From the NCBI GenBank assembly GCA_905236595.1, contig CAJORE010000286.1, positions 1 to 6,451 of the forward strand: a stretch of DNA of 6,451 bases. The letters run 5' to 3'. Both the position numbers and the translations under genes were made by a program. Below the pieces are notes generated by a model, which saw only the letters and a list, made by a program, of their open reading frames with translations, made no database searches and was not told the DNA's origin. Of the stretch, positions 5,299 through 6,451 are shown in pieces (the stretch's first letter is position 1; each line of letters opens with the position of its first letter). Origin of the DNA: an uncultured Selenomonadaceae bacterium (GTDB taxonomy: Bacteria > Bacillota > Negativicutes > Selenomonadales > Selenomonadaceae).

Positions 5299-6451
5299 AT
5301 GAAAAAAAAATTTATTGCGCGATGCGGCGGCAAATTTAAGGCGCTGGCTGTTTATCTGGCCGCCGTTTGTTTCGCGTCGTCATCTTTTGCGACATCGTTG
5401 GCCGCGCCGGAACAAACGCCGGAGAGTGGCGCCGCGAACGAAAAAATCGTTATAAATATTGCCGGACGTTCGCTGGCTCTTTATAAAGATGACGAAAAAA
5501 TCCGGCTTTACCCGATTGGCCCCGGAAAAATCACCACGCCAACTCCCACCGGCTATTATAAAATATTGTTCAAAGAAGTTAATCCGACGTGGATCGATCC
5601 GGGCGATGAACGGAACAAAATTCCCTCCGGCAAACACAATCCCCTTGGTTATCGCTGGATGCAGTTCCACAAAAATTACGGGATTCACGGAACGAATAAA
5701 CCGGAGAGTATTGGCAATTTTGTTTCCAACGGCTGTATTCGTATGTTTGAACAGGACGTCGAAGCCTTGTTTGATTTGGTCAAAGTCGGCACGCCCGTTG
5801 AAATAACCTATAACCGCGTCGTTGTCGAGAAAATCGCCGACAATACCGTTGTTTACTACATCTATCCCGACGGCTACAATGCCCAGCCCTTGAAGGCGGC
5901 CGACGTTGAAAAGTGGCTTATGCCCTATGGCGTGGCGCCCTTTATCAGCACCGAGGACATCGAAGCCAAGATAAAAGCCTCCGACGGACAAGCGACCTAC
6001 GTCGGCAAGGTGTATAACATCATGGTTGACGGCAAGCGCGTCGAAGGCAAAGCCGTACGCATCGAGGATATTTTGTATGTTCCCGTGGCACCGATCGCTC
6101 AATCACTTAATATCGACACGATAACGCGCCCCGGCGAAGGAGTCGTTGCCACTGGTTTCGGTGACGCCACCTATTATGAAAAGAAGGGCGCAATATATAT
6201 CAACGCCGACGACACCGCAAGTTTGTTTAACTTGGACGGCTTTGTCTCAAAGAACGGCGTACTGACGCTAAGTTCGCCGCCCAAAGAGGAGAAACCCGCC
6301 GTACAATCGCCGCAGGCGCCAAAGAAACCTAAAGAAATCGAACCGACGGAAAAGTTGATAATTCGCACCGAACAGGATGTAAAACAGGAAGCCAAAGATA
6401 AAGCCCGCGCCGAAAAAGCGGCTCGCCAAGCGCAGGAAAAAGCCCGCGAAC
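5299..6451 (+). CDS. Secreted L,D-transpeptidase (YkuD domain) with stalk-like domain, 3' end beyond the window
   Basis: The frame is open for 384 codons to the window edge with no stop. Residues 1 to about 35 form a signal peptide (KKK and R/K-rich start, ALAVYLAAV core, cleavage near S-F-A or S-L-A). Residues 49-171 are a YkuD catalytic domain: H130 in IHGTN and the nucleophile C146 in SNGCIRM, 16 residues apart, with R148. Such enzymes make 3-3 cross-links in peptidoglycan or attach proteins to it, in the periplasm. Asn144 stands where many homologues have His (SHGC). Residues around 232-322 resemble a copper-amine-oxidase N-terminal-like stalk domain (MVDGKRVEGKAV, YVPVAPIAQSLNI), a probable wall- or protein-binding module. 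From about 323 the chain is P/K/E-rich, then a K/A/E/R-rich helix resembling a coiled coil or TolA-like rod. ATG 5299 is supported by AAAGGAG (5282-5288), 10 bases upstream. An antisense frame across it is a shadow. Confidence 0.9.
   Translation, partial: MKKKFIARCGGKFKALAVYLAAVCFASSSFATSLAAPEQTPESGAANEKIVINIAGRSLALYKDDEKIRLYPIGPGKITTPTPTGYYKILFKEVNPTWIDPGDERNKIPSGKHNPLGYRWMQFHKNYGIHGTNKPESIGNFVSNGCIRMFEQDVEALFDLVKVGTPVEITYNRVVVEKIADNTVVYYIYPDGYNAQPLKAADVEKWLMPYGVAPFISTEDIEAKIKASDGQATYVGKVYNIMVDGKRVEGKAVRIEDILYVPVAPIAQSLNIDTITRPGEGVVATGFGDATYYEKKGAIYINADDTASLFNLDGFVSKNGVLTLSSPPKEEKPAVQSPQAPKKPKEIEPTEKLIIRTEQDVKQEAKDKARAEKAARQAQEKARE

Noticed and set aside
5380..6102. Long open frame on the minus strand (240 codons)
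   Set aside because: It lies wholly antisense to the transpeptidase frame, which has a signal peptide, promoter, ribosome binding site and catalytic motifs. The antisense translation shows no domain and is a codon-bias shadow.

Overview
The window reads as an ordinary chromosomal stretch from a diderm bacterium with Firmicutes-like expression signals. The best guess is a member of the Negativicutes (Acidaminococcaceae or Selenomonadales type). This rests on three things: an outer-membrane autotransporter of the type common in that group, strong GGAG/AGGAGG ribosome binding sites, and an L,D-transpeptidase carrying a copper-amine-oxidase-like stalk domain. The assignment is an inference; no rRNA or other marker gene is present.

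Layout, left to right. Bases 1-271 hold no convincing gene. They contain nested inverted repeats that could fold as a structured leader, and a possible promoter for the next gene. Bases 272-2785 (+) encode a complete 837-residue autotransporter: signal peptide, repeat passenger, and a C-terminal barrel ending in W-Q-F. A very strong intrinsic terminator follows at 2828-2865. Bases 3055-3972 (+) encode a six-helix YihY/BrkB-family inner-membrane protein. The gap after it holds what looks like the first 12 or so codons of a lost ACT-domain gene (4044-4088) and a terminator serving the opposite strand. Bases 5057-4236 (-) encode a MetQ/NlpA-type methionine-binding lipoprotein, with no metN or metI beside it. 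Bases 5299-6451 (+) encode a secreted L,D-transpeptidase that runs off the right edge.

The best regulatory region is the 241-base gap between metQ and the transpeptidase gene. It holds two back-to-back sigma-70-type promoters with 17-base spacers. A 29-base imperfect dyad overlaps both -35 boxes, which makes it a candidate shared operator.

Three of the four genes make exported or surface proteins (autotransporter, lipoprotein, cell-wall enzyme) and the fourth makes an inner-membrane protein, so the theme is cell envelope. Each gene has its own terminator or promoter signals, so they look like separate transcription units rather than an operon. I found no phage, transposon, CRISPR, toxin or defence genes, and nothing that amounts to a new multi-gene system. 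The points worth a second look are the shared dyad, the ACT-gene remnant, the folded leader at the left edge and the domain architecture of the transpeptidase.
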